The position numbers and the translations under genes were made by a program. 8,686 bases of DNA from JAPEKQ01 sp964516845 (lineage in GTDB: Bacteria; Joyebacterota; Joyebacteria; Joyebacterales; Joyebacteraceae), in assembly GCA_964516845.1 (NCBI GenBank), contig CAZEXP010000061.1, positions 1 to 8,686 of the forward strand, in the 5' to 3' direction. The notes beneath the pieces were generated by a model. That model made no database searches. It saw nothing but the letters and a program-made list of their open reading frames with translations, and was not told the DNA's origin. This document shows, piece after piece, positions 1 to 6,633 of this stretch; position 1 is the first letter of the stretch; every line of letters begins with the position of its first letter.

Positions 1-54
1 CGCGAGCGCTGCAATGGCCAGGAGAGCGGCAACGACCGTCACTCCTCGTCGCAT
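1..54 (-). CDS. Start of another exported protein (5' fragment, signal peptide only)
   Basis: Only the first 18 codons are inside the window. They read MRRGVTVVAALLAIAALA, the basic n-region and hydrophobic core of a Sec signal peptide. The ATG at 54 is preceded by GGGGAGGA with a 5-base spacer. It lies 65 bases past the stop of the HhH gene, on the same strand, so it is probably the next member of the operon. An in-frame ATG at 102 also has a good ribosome site and would add 16 mostly polar residues (MERTTKRHGDNTGRTI); no stop separates the two. I favour 54 because it gives the standard signal-peptide length. The product beyond the signal peptide cannot be known from this window. Confidence 0.7.
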   Translation of the reverse strand, partial: MRRGVTVVAALLAIAALA

Positions 55-62
55 GATAGTCC

Positions 63-82
63 TCCCCGTGTTATCCCCGTGT
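63..82 (-). repeat. 11-base-period direct repeat ahead of the leftmost gene
   Basis: On the minus strand ACACGGGGA occurs twice, separated by TA (plus-strand copies at 63-71 and 74-82). The period of 11 bases is about one helical turn. The copy nearer the ATG at 54 supplies part of its GGGGAGGA ribosome site. It may be an operator-like pair, a small slippage duplication, or chance. Confidence 0.4.
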
Positions 83-108
83 CGTTTCGTTGTTCGTTCC
101 ATCGTCGG

Positions 109-114
109 TCCTCC
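109..114 (-). promoter_or_regulatory. Alternative Shine-Dalgarno site for an upstream start of the leftmost gene
   Basis: GGAGGA with a 6-base spacer precedes the in-frame ATG at 102. This gives the leftmost gene two candidate starts 16 codons apart, each with its own ribosome site. Confidence 0.4.
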
Positions 115-119
115 GCCCG

Positions 120-2597
120 CTACCATGAGTAGTCGAGCTGCACGCGGAAGTTGCTCGCGTCGCCCCGCACGTACGTGGCATCCGGCTCCGGATTGCCCTG
201 CGGGTTCTCGTTGTACTCGCGAGCATCCACGTACGTCAGCGGCCACTCCTGGTTGTTCGTCCAACGGACCCTCAGCGAGAGATGATCGGAGATGCGGTCC
301 GAGATCGAGATCCAGTAGCGGAACGCGTCGCCGTCCATCACCGTGAAGGTGCCGTCTTCGAACATCCATTGGAACCCGTCGTAGTACATCACCGAGCCGG
401 TCACCTTGAGCCAGTCGGTGAAATTGTGCGTCACGGCCGCGCCGATAGCGTAGGACGGAACGGCTGCCGAACCGACGTCCGGATACTCGCCGTCCGGCTC
501 GACGTTGCCTGAGAGGCGCGGTCTCGGAGGCCACTCGATCCACGACCGAGAAGCCAGGAACTCGACCTCATCGAACTTCGAGATGCGGTACTCGACCGAG
601 AATCGTGTCTCGACCTGCTCGTAGCTCTGCGGCGTCAGCCAGTCGTCGCCGAGCCTCCCCTGCCACTTCTGCCGCAGGTTCATCACGATGTTGTAGATCG
701 GCTGGAACCTGAGCTTGACCACGAGCCGTGAGTAGTCGGCGCCGTCGCTCTTCCGCTGCCAGACGTCGTACTCGACCGCGGGCGTCAGGCGATGCGAGAA
801 GCGATAGCGCGCGTTGAAGTAGAGACCACGCTCGGCCTGTGGTGTGACCGAATTGTCGTAGAGCAGTCCGTAGAGCGGATCCGAGAGGTAGTACTCGTCC
901 TCGAGGATCGCACCCTTGTACCGCTTGTACTCCGAGAACCCACGGTTGTACGGATTGTCGAAGTCCACGTCGTAGTCGCGATAGACCGCGAGGAGGGTGA
1001 GGTTGCTGTACGACGCGAAGCCGCTCACGGTCATGGCCTTCGGATCGTCGGCGAACTCGAAGATCTCACCATCGCTGTCGAGACCGGCGTACTCGCCGGC
1101 GAATGCAACGTTGTCAATGACCCACTGGAACTCCGTGCCGTAGACCCGGCGGAACTTACCCGGACTCGAGTAGGTCCCGAAGAGCTCGCTGTCGGCCGCG
1201 ACGATCTTGTCCTCGTTGTCCTCGGGGATGATCCATGAGATGTCCATGGTCCCGTACGGATCGTACGCCGGCCTCCAATACTTGTTGTACCGGCTCTCAT
1301 AGGCCGAGAACCCGATCCACGACCCCGGCGCGAACCCGTACTTCACGTTCGTCCCGTAGGTCTGCTCGTGCACGACGTCCTTCATGTCCCGCATGCCGGC
1401 AGCGGCCAGATCGTCGTTGTCGATCCGCGGGGCCATGATGATGTACTGGCAGATGGTGCCGTCCGGGTTGAGGACCGCGTCCTTCCAGTCGTCCGAGTAG
1501 AACAGGACGGTCTTGAAGTCGCCGACGGTCATCTCGGTCGCGACACCTGTCAGCTGGTACTCCTGGCTCGGCGTGATGTCCCCGAGGACGCCCATGTAGC
1601 GCTTGTCCCAGTTGTACCCGGAGTTCCTCGGCTTGAAGTAGTCGGTGTTCTGCATCACCAGACCCTGACCGAAGGCCAGCGCGTAGTTGCCGAGGACGAT
1701 GTTGTCGAACTGGACCGGTCCCCACGACTTGTCCTTGATGGTCGCGTGGAACTTGAGCGCCGTCAGTTCATCATCGCCGAATCCCTGATACGCCAGCGCT
1801 CCGGCTGAGATGTCCTGACCCCAGCGAGCCCTGACCTTGTGCTGGTAGATCGGACCCGCGTCGTCGAGCTCCAGACGGTCCCACCAGGAGTCCTTCCCGC
1901 CCGTGGAGATGTTGCGGTCCTCCTTCAGCAGATCCTCGGTGTCGAAGATCGCCGGCGAGTCGTACACGCGGAACTGATAGCTCCCGCGGAACTTCGTGGC
2001 GTCGGACGCATCGTCGTAGCGGACGAAGTTGCGCGTGTTGTAGTAGCCCCAGTACGTCAGACCCGGGACGTTCCGAAGCGCCGTCTGTCGGTCGATCCGA
2101 TTGTTCCGGGTGTAGCTGTAGATGGCGACCGCATCGGGCGGTGAGACGCTCTGCAGATTCGCCACCTGCTCGTAGGACGCCGTGTTGACGTTGAACGGGT
2201 CCTTCGCCAGGTCGATCCAGTAGTCCACCAGCGCTTCTCCACCACCCTCCTCCGACTCCCACTGCCTGAAGCGATAGTAGATGTCATTGATGCGCTGGAG
2301 TTCCTCGTCCTCCTCCAGGACCCGCTCGATTCGCACGAGCGGCTTGATCCGAAGGAAGTCCTCCATCGTCATTCCGGGAAGATCGATCAGGTCGTAGACG
2401 CTCCCGTAGAAGGTCCGGTACTCCCGATACCGCCAGATGGTCTCCGCCATCTCGCTGGAAACCGGCAGCACCTTGATCTCCTCGAGCGTCGCCCTGTTCA
2501 GATCAAGCAACTCCCCGGCATGAACGCATGGAGCCGCGACGGCCAGCACGAGGCCGACGAGTGCCGCGATGAACCCCATGGCCCTCAACCGTTTCAT
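120..2597 (-). CDS. Exported helix-hairpin-helix protein with outer-membrane barrel-like region
   Basis: The 825-residue protein begins with a signal peptide (1-27, cleavage after CVHA). Two ComEA-like helix-hairpin-helix units follow: residues 31-91 (LDLNRATLEEI, IWRYREYRTFYGSVYDLIDLPG) and 133-195 (NVNTASYEQV, ALRNVPGL). An acidic charged helix (about 91-118) separates them. From about 200 the sequence becomes beta-rich with many Tyr, Trp and Asp. It includes LAFGQGLVMQ (about 307-316), which resembles a conserved FGQGL segment I recall from Bacteroidota HhH proteins of similar size. The C-terminus FRVQLDYSW alternates aromatic or hydrophobic residues down to a final Trp, as outer-membrane barrels do. 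ComEA-type hairpins bind DNA, so a surface or outer-membrane DNA-contact role is plausible, but it could be structural. ATG 2597 is behind AGGAGGT at 4 bases. The gene starts 44 bases after the PorV-like gene. Confidence 0.82.
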   Translation of the reverse strand: MKRLRAMGFIAALVGLVLAVAAPCVHAGELLDLNRATLEEIKVLPVSSEMAETIWRYREYRTFYGSVYDLIDLPGMTMEDFLRIKPLVRIERVLEEDEELQRINDIYYRFRQWESEEGGGEALVDYWIDLAKDPFNVNTASYEQVANLQSVSPPDAVAIYSYTRNNRIDRQTALRNVPGLTYWGYYNTRNFVRYDDASDATKFRGSYQFRVYDSPAIFDTEDLLKEDRNISTGGKDSWWDRLELDDAGPIYQHKVRARWGQDISAGALAYQGFGDDELTALKFHATIKDKSWGPVQFDNIVLGNYALAFGQGLVMQNTDYFKPRNSGYNWDKRYMGVLGDITPSQEYQLTGVATEMTVGDFKTVLFYSDDWKDAVLNPDGTICQYIIMAPRIDNDDLAAAGMRDMKDVVHEQTYGTNVKYGFAPGSWIGFSAYESRYNKYWRPAYDPYGTMDISWIIPEDNEDKIVAADSELFGTYSSPGKFRRVYGTEFQWVIDNVAFAGEYAGLDSDGEIFEFADDPKAMTVSGFASYSNLTLLAVYRDYDVDFDNPYNRGFSEYKRYKGAILEDEYYLSDPLYGLLYDNSVTPQAERGLYFNARYRFSHRLTPAVEYDVWQRKSDGADYSRLVVKLRFQPIYNIVMNLRQKWQGRLGDDWLTPQSYEQVETRFSVEYRISKFDEVEFLASRSWIEWPPRPRLSGNVEPDGEYPDVGSAAVPSYAIGAAVTHNFTDWLKVTGSVMYYDGFQWMFEDGTFTVMDGDAFRYWISISDRISDHLSLRVRWTNNQEWPLTYVDAREYNENPQGNPEPDATYVRGDASNFRVQLDYSW

Positions 2598-2600
2598 CGT

Positions 2601-2607
2601 ACCTCCT
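2601..2607 (-). promoter_or_regulatory. Strong Shine-Dalgarno site of the HhH/barrel gene
   Basis: The mRNA reads AGGAGGT, then ACG, then ATG at 2597. This is a strong ribosome site with tight spacing, directly behind the hairpin at 2611-2631. Confidence 0.8.
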
Positions 2608-2610
2608 GTT

Positions 2611-2631
2611 GGAGAGGCTCCCGGCCTCCCC
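2611..2631 (-). other. Intergenic mRNA hairpin before the HhH gene
   Basis: In the mRNA, GGGGAGGC, a CGGGA loop and GCCTCTCC form an 8-base-pair stem with one G-U wobble. It occupies about half of the 44-base gap and ends 3 bases before the Shine-Dalgarno sequence. No U-tract follows, so it does not look like a terminator. It could stabilise or process the transcript or tune translation; that is inference. Confidence 0.5.
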
Positions 2632-2641
2632 TGTCCGTCGC

Positions 2642-3523
2642 CTAGAATGTGATACCGAGCCCGTAAACGTGGCTGCCCGGCAGTGTCTCATGAGACGTGT
2701 AGCTGTAGTCGAGTCTTACCATCTTCCATCCGGTCCCGAATCCGAACGAGACGCGGTTCGGGTTGTTCTGGATACCACCCCGGAGGGTCAGGTACTCGTT
2801 GATCTCCATCTCGAGACCGAAGCACGCCCGGATGTCCTCGTGCGTCTGCTTCTGAAGCTCGAGGACCGTCTGGACGCCACCGTACGGGCTGTAAGCAACG
2901 CCCGCGGTGAACCACTGAGGCAGGTCCTTCGCGTCCGGGTTGCCGAGCTTCGGGTTATTGATGTTCTTCGCGAAGAATCCGAAGCGCGTGCGGCCGCGAA
3001 GCGTGCCGATGACGCCGACGTCCAGCCCGAACGTATTCGCCGAGCCGAGGTCCGTCCCTCCAATGGACTCCGTCGGGAACGAGAGCCCAAACAGGTTGAG
3101 CCCGTAACCCACGGCGAGCGACGAATGGACATCCTCCATCAGCATGATGCCATGGCCGATCGTCACGGAGTATTCCTTCTCCAGCTCCGTACCCTCGTAC
3201 TCGGTCGCGAGATATCTCGCGCCGACTGCGAACGTTCCGTAGTCGGTGGGCACCGTCACTGCGCCGGCGCCGAGCTTGACGAAGTCATACCCGTACAGAT
3301 CGACGTAGGACGAGTAGACACCGATCTCGTGCTGCATCGAGAGCGCGGCGGGATTGGTGAATACCGCCGTCTCGTCATCCGAGAGCGCCACGAACGCCCC
3401 GCCCATGGCCCGGGCTCTCGGAGAGAGCACGAGGTTGTCGAACACGCCGGCGGCCCCGGCCACGCCCGGAACGAGCAGGCTGGCCAGTACGACCGCGGCG
3501 ATGAAGAGCCTTATCCCTTTCAC
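2642..3523 (-). CDS. PorV/PorQ-like outer-membrane protein
   Basis: The 293-residue product has a signal peptide (about 1-24, ending GVAGA). The hallmark N-terminal motif of the PorV/PorQ (UPF0164-like) barrel family follows at about 36-60: ARAMGGAFVALSDDETAVFTNPAAL. The rest is alternating beta-strand sequence with many Gly and aromatic residues. It ends VYGLGITF, with aromatic or hydrophobic residues at -1, -3, -5 and -7, the usual signal for outer-membrane barrel assembly. PorV of the type IX secretion system receives cargo bearing C-terminal sorting domains; PorQ and relatives are less well defined, and family membership alone does not prove that role. Here the gene follows two proteins with FlgD-like C-terminal domains, which fits a cargo-partner arrangement. 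The start is GTG 3523, behind a near-perfect Shine-Dalgarno sequence. A longer TTG start at 3583 has no comparable ribosome site and would place 20 polar residues before the signal peptide. Confidence 0.85.
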   Translation of the reverse strand: MKGIRLFIAAVVLASLLVPGVAGAAGVFDNLVLSPRARAMGGAFVALSDDETAVFTNPAALSMQHEIGVYSSYVDLYGYDFVKLGAGAVTVPTDYGTFAVGARYLATEYEGTELEKEYSVTIGHGIMLMEDVHSSLAVGYGLNLFGLSFPTESIGGTDLGSANTFGLDVGVIGTLRGRTRFGFFAKNINNPKLGNPDAKDLPQWFTAGVAYSPYGGVQTVLELQKQTHEDIRACFGLEMEINEYLTLRGGIQNNPNRVSFGFGTGWKMVRLDYSYTSHETLPGSHVYGLGITF

Positions 3524-3528
3524 CCTGT

Positions 3529-3536
3529 CCTCCTTT
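3529..3536 (-). promoter_or_regulatory. Strong Shine-Dalgarno site fixing the GTG start of the PorV-like gene
   Basis: The mRNA reads AAAGGAGG, then ACAGG, then GTG. This is a near-perfect anti-Shine-Dalgarno match at 5-base spacing. It decides for the GTG at 3523 over the TTG at 3583, and the signal peptide begins exactly there. Confidence 0.85.
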
Positions 3537-3537
3537 G

Positions 3538-3551
3538 GGTCGCGTACGACC
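3538..3551 (-). other. Intergenic mRNA hairpin before the PorV-like gene
   Basis: In the mRNA, GGTCG, a TACG loop and CGACC form a perfect 5-base-pair stem. It ends one base before the AAAGGAGG ribosome site and has no following U-tract. The stem is short, so chance formation in GC-rich sequence is possible. Confidence 0.35.
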
Positions 3552-3575
3552 TTGGGGGATGTGCTGTTTCTCTCT

Positions 3576-6500
3576 CTATTCAAGCTTCATTCCCACGACG
3601 ATCGGAGCCGCGTCCTCCACGAGTTCGCCGCCAGCGCGGGGCCTCGCCTGGACGTGACAGACGTAGACGCCCGGCGGAACCTTCCGCCCCGCGTCGTCCC
3701 TGCCGTCCCAGGTAGCCCGCTGCGGACCGAGACACCATCCGTCATAGAGCGTTGCCACGGACCGTCCCTGAAGATCAAAGATGCGAACGACGATGTGACT
3801 CGCCTTCGGGCCGTTGTAGCGGATGTCGATGGAGTCATCGCCGTCGACATCGAGAACCCGTGCCTCCGTCGTGACCGTCACCTTCTCATCGAAATGCGAG
3901 GTCAGCGTCACGAGGTCGCTCGGATACCGCGGCGCGAGCTCGTAGCCGCCGAAGTACGGCGCGGAGTAGTCATACTGCAGCAACACGCCGGTCACGCCGA
4001 TGCTGTCACCGAGCGCGTAGCCGGAGAAGTCAAGGTCGGTGAAGTTCTGATAGACCTGGATGGAGCCGGAGCCGTCATCGATGTAGATGGCGAAGCCCTC
4101 AAGGCTGATGATGACGCCCGAGGTCGTCATGTACGTCCCCTCGAAGTCCTCCTGGCTCATGTCGCCGGTCCGCATGATCGCCGGCCTCACCACGTCGAAC
4201 CCGCGCGCGTGCGTCGTCAGCGTGAACGGAGTGGCATCCGTGCCGACCACCTCCGTCGTCGCGCCGTTGCCGTCGCTCGAGATGTACTCCTCCACCTCGC
4301 CGGTAATCTCAACGAGGTCGCCCTCCTTCGGCGGGCTCGTCAGAAGATTGCCGTTGTACACATTGACGCCGCCGCCGCTGAGATCCTGAACGAAGATGTT
4401 CGTCCTGTCAGGCTGAAAGACTCCAGGCGGGACGGTGATGAACCCGAGAATCGTGACACCCTCACCGACGAGCGGTGAGAGCCCGTTCTCGTCGTATGCC
4501 TGGACCTCGGCGATGGGCGTCGAGACCTGGTAGTGGCCGGTGAAGTTGACGTTCCCCGGAGTCATCTCGTTCTCCGCGAGGTCCTCCACACCGGAGATGG
4601 ACAGAGCGTAGGCGAAGCTGGTCGTCTGGACGCTCGTGTGCAGAAGAACCGTGCGCAGATCGGTGGACAGCCAGGCGTCGAGCACGTCGGTGCCACCGTT
4701 GAGCGCGTAGTTCAGCGGATTCTCGGCGCTGTCCTTGTTCAGCGACTCCGAGAACGTGAGCTTGACGAACCGGTCGCCGGCTGCCGCACTGCTGAGCACC
4801 ATCGGCGCGGCGTCGTCCGACACGTTGTTGGTCTCGCCAGGTGTCGGATGCGAAGAGAGCAAGAGGTCGACCGAACAGTTGTCGGTATCGGTCGACAGCG
4901 CATCGCGGCCGAGCGAGTAGTCGGTCGGGATGTAGCCCGGCGTCCACGCATCCGCGGGACCACCGAGACCGTCGCCGGTGCAGTGGTCGACGGCGAGGTA
5001 TGCGATATCGCGATACTCCACAGCGTCGACAAGCTCGCTCTTGATGCGGTCGGTATAGAGATAGACCGCCTCGTAGACGCGCTGGGTGCCGATGAGATAC
5101 CCGGTTCCGTCCAAACCTCCCATGAGCACGATCTCCTGACTCGTGGCCATGTTGCCGTCCGAAGGCGACACGAGGAGGAGGTTCGGCACAGCAGTATCGT
5201 CCGGGTCCTGGTTGTAGTTGAGATCGCGGAGCTCGTAGTCCGGACTGCTCCCGAACCGCATGTAGAATCCCATGGCGTGGCGGGCCACCGTGATGGCCTC
5301 TCCCGCGGCGATCTCCGAGCCTATCGGGAATTCCCAGAGGTTGACCCCGCCGCAGACTCCGCTGTCGTCCAGATCCGAGAGAATCCATCCGGAGATGTCG
5401 ATCGAGGTCGCAAGCGTGTTCCTGAGCTCGACGTACTCACCGACATCGGCGACGACGCTGCTGTTGGCGTAGAGCTCGTTGATAACGACCGAGCCGGGAT
5501 CGCCCGTCGTAGCGACGTGCACGCCGGCTCCGGTACCGAGCGTGACAAGTCCTTCGCCCGCGACCGCCGTCGCGACGACGAACTCGTAGTCACCGGCCAT
5601 CAGCGGAACCGTGAGATCCTCGAGCGTCACACTGCCCGGCGAACCGTGGACGAGGTTGACGCCCGATATCGTCACAAGGTTGGCGTTCGTGCTGTCCTCG
5701 ACCACCGACGCCATGGCGAATGCCGCGCCGTCGAGATCGACGTCCGACGAGTCGCCGGAGAACGTCCATCCCGCGGGGATCGTGACGGCGACGCGGGTCA
5801 ACTGATCCGCCTCACCGACCAGATCGATCCGGAGATCGGTCTCCTCGCCCGCGAAGAACCAGTCCACGTCGGGCGTTGCGATGCCTGCGCCCGACCCGAG
5901 CGAGCGGATGTCGCCGCGTGACGGGGGCATGATGCCGTGGTAGGCGTCACGCTTCTGCACCGGGTCAGGAATGACGACGCCATAGACATCGAAGCGGTCG
6001 AGCGGGCGCGTTGAGCCGCAGATGTCCGTGTACGGGTGAACCATCAGGCGGGTCGTCGTGACGCCGTCCGAGAGCGTGAGCTCCTTGTAGGTGGTGCATC
6101 CGCCCGTCGGCCACTGTGTCGGGATGGTCAGATACGCACCCCGCATCACGACGTAGCTCCCCTCGTAGTCTTCGCCGGACGTCGCGATGTCCTCGGCGGT
6201 CACCTCGATCGGCGCCGGCACGGGGTTGCCCGTGCTCAGGAGAACGATCGTCGAACCGGGTGCCGTGTTGCCGACCCTCAGTCTGGTTCGCTTGAAGTAC
6301 GTGACGCCCACCTTGCCGGTGACGCGCACGCTGTCTCCAGGCGCCACGACGGGATTGGCGGTGTTGAGCTGCGAGACGAAAACGCCTCCGGTCGTATCCT
6401 GGATCCAGATGTCGTTCGTGGCGGCGAAGGACCCCGTCCCCACCGTCACCACACCCTTGACCGTCACGATCTCGCCGTCGAGCACCGGGTTGTCGTTCGC

Positions 6501-6602
6501 GTCGTCGGCGTTGACATCGGATATCGGGATGATATCCGCCCACGCCGTCGTCGCGACGAGCAGTCCCAAAGCTCCCAGCAGTATTGCCTGTTTCACGTTC
6601 AT
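3576..6602 (-). CDS. Large secreted mosaic protein: OB folds, lamin-tail domain, Ig-like domains, FlgD-like C-terminus
   Basis: The 1008-residue exported protein has a signal peptide (1-22, cleavage after TTAWA). In order it then shows an OB-fold pair (about 24-235), an Ig-like beta domain (about 240-365, with VTIPAGWTFSG and MAGDYEFVV), and a lamin-tail domain (about 370-594: VVINELYANS, GEYVELRNT, IDISGWILSD, closing with HPTPGETNN). Next come an SbsA/Big_5-like Ig domain (about 597-690: LTFSESLNKDSA, YALSISGVEDLAEN), a second OB-fold pair (about 695-898) and a FlgD-like domain (about 930-995: RIFDLQGRSVATL, ATWDGRDDAGRKVPPGVYVC). The tail is APIVVGMKLE. Lamin-tail and YhcR-type OB domains often accompany secreted nucleases and phosphoesterases, but I see no such catalytic domain here. 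It may bind a ligand or act as a scaffold. ATG 6602 is preferred because GGAAGGA lies 7 bases upstream and the signal peptide starts there. The frame reaches 6749, but that extension overlaps gene 2 and lacks signal-peptide character. Confidence 0.87.
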   Translation of the reverse strand: MNVKQAILLGALGLLVATTAWADIIPISDVNADDANDNPVLDGEIVTVKGVVTVGTGSFAATNDIWIQDTTGGVFVSQLNTANPVVAPGDSVRVTGKVGVTYFKRTRLRVGNTAPGSTIVLLSTGNPVPAPIEVTAEDIATSGEDYEGSYVVMRGAYLTIPTQWPTGGCTTYKELTLSDGVTTTRLMVHPYTDICGSTRPLDRFDVYGVVIPDPVQKRDAYHGIMPPSRGDIRSLGSGAGIATPDVDWFFAGEETDLRIDLVGEADQLTRVAVTIPAGWTFSGDSSDVDLDGAAFAMASVVEDSTNANLVTISGVNLVHGSPGSVTLEDLTVPLMAGDYEFVVATAVAGEGLVTLGTGAGVHVATTGDPGSVVINELYANSSVVADVGEYVELRNTLATSIDISGWILSDLDDSGVCGGVNLWEFPIGSEIAAGEAITVARHAMGFYMRFGSSPDYELRDLNYNQDPDDTAVPNLLLVSPSDGNMATSQEIVLMGGLDGTGYLIGTQRVYEAVYLYTDRIKSELVDAVEYRDIAYLAVDHCTGDGLGGPADAWTPGYIPTDYSLGRDALSTDTDNCSVDLLLSSHPTPGETNNVSDDAAPMVLSSAAAGDRFVKLTFSESLNKDSAENPLNYALNGGTDVLDAWLSTDLRTVLLHTSVQTTSFAYALSISGVEDLAENEMTPGNVNFTGHYQVSTPIAEVQAYDENGLSPLVGEGVTILGFITVPPGVFQPDRTNIFVQDLSGGGVNVYNGNLLTSPPKEGDLVEITGEVEEYISSDGNGATTEVVGTDATPFTLTTHARGFDVVRPAIMRTGDMSQEDFEGTYMTTSGVIISLEGFAIYIDDGSGSIQVYQNFTDLDFSGYALGDSIGVTGVLLQYDYSAPYFGGYELAPRYPSDLVTLTSHFDEKVTVTTEARVLDVDGDDSIDIRYNGPKASHIVVRIFDLQGRSVATLYDGWCLGPQRATWDGRDDAGRKVPPGVYVCHVQARPRAGGELVEDAAPIVVGMKLE
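3909..4514 (-). repeat. OB-fold pair module, copy B (C-terminal part of the large mosaic protein)
   Basis: Residues 697-898 begin AEVQAYDENGLSPLVG and end GYELAPRYPSD. This is the closest relative of copy A in the window. The identical run VEEYIS and the shared (Y)DLQGR of the following FlgD-like domain point to one duplicated unit of two OB folds plus the C-terminal domain. Confidence 0.7.
5898..6533 (-). repeat. OB-fold pair module, copy C (N-terminal part of the large mosaic protein), diverged
   Basis: Residues 24-235 show the same order of landmarks: VTVKGVVTV, IQDTTGGVFV, GDSVRVTGKV, LLSTGNPVPAPIEV, then EDYEGSYVVMRG. The segment STGNPVPAP matches STGSTPPAP of copy A at the same place. 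The second fold is longer, with an insert around two cysteines (C169, C195). This is an older, more diverged copy. Confidence 0.55.
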
Positions 6603-6609
6603 TCGCGTA

Positions 6610-6616
6610 TCCTTCC
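6610..6616 (-). promoter_or_regulatory. Shine-Dalgarno site deciding the start of the large mosaic protein
   Basis: The mRNA reads GGAAGGA, a 7-base spacer, then ATG at 6602. It lies in the 31-base gap after the preceding stop and supports the start at 6602. Confidence 0.7.
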
Positions 6617-6633
6617 GCTCGGGCGTCGTGCGC

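Noticed and set aside
2526..2528. Cysteine 24 of the HhH protein as a lipoprotein attachment site
   Set aside because: The preceding residues are AAP. Proline at -1 does not fit a lipobox, and a normal cleavage site follows at CVHA.
2611..2631. Rho-independent terminator between genes 4 and 5
   Set aside because: The stem is good but no U-tract follows; the next bases are AACAGGAGG, a ribosome site.
3524..3583. TTG start for the PorV-like gene
   Set aside because: It overlaps the preceding stop, lacks a good ribosome site and puts 20 polar residues before the signal peptide. GTG 3523 has AAAGGAGG at ideal spacing.
2609..4478. Plus-strand frames of 368 and 374 codons opposite genes 3 and 4
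   Set aside because: They overlap each other and cover supported minus-strand genes. The translations are Arg-rich without recognisable features.
4533..5921. 462-codon open frame on the plus strand, opposite the large mosaic gene
   Set aside because: It is rich in Arg, His, Asp and Val with no domain motif or signal peptide, and it lies wholly within a gene with clear domains. Long antisense frames are expected in GC-rich coding DNA.
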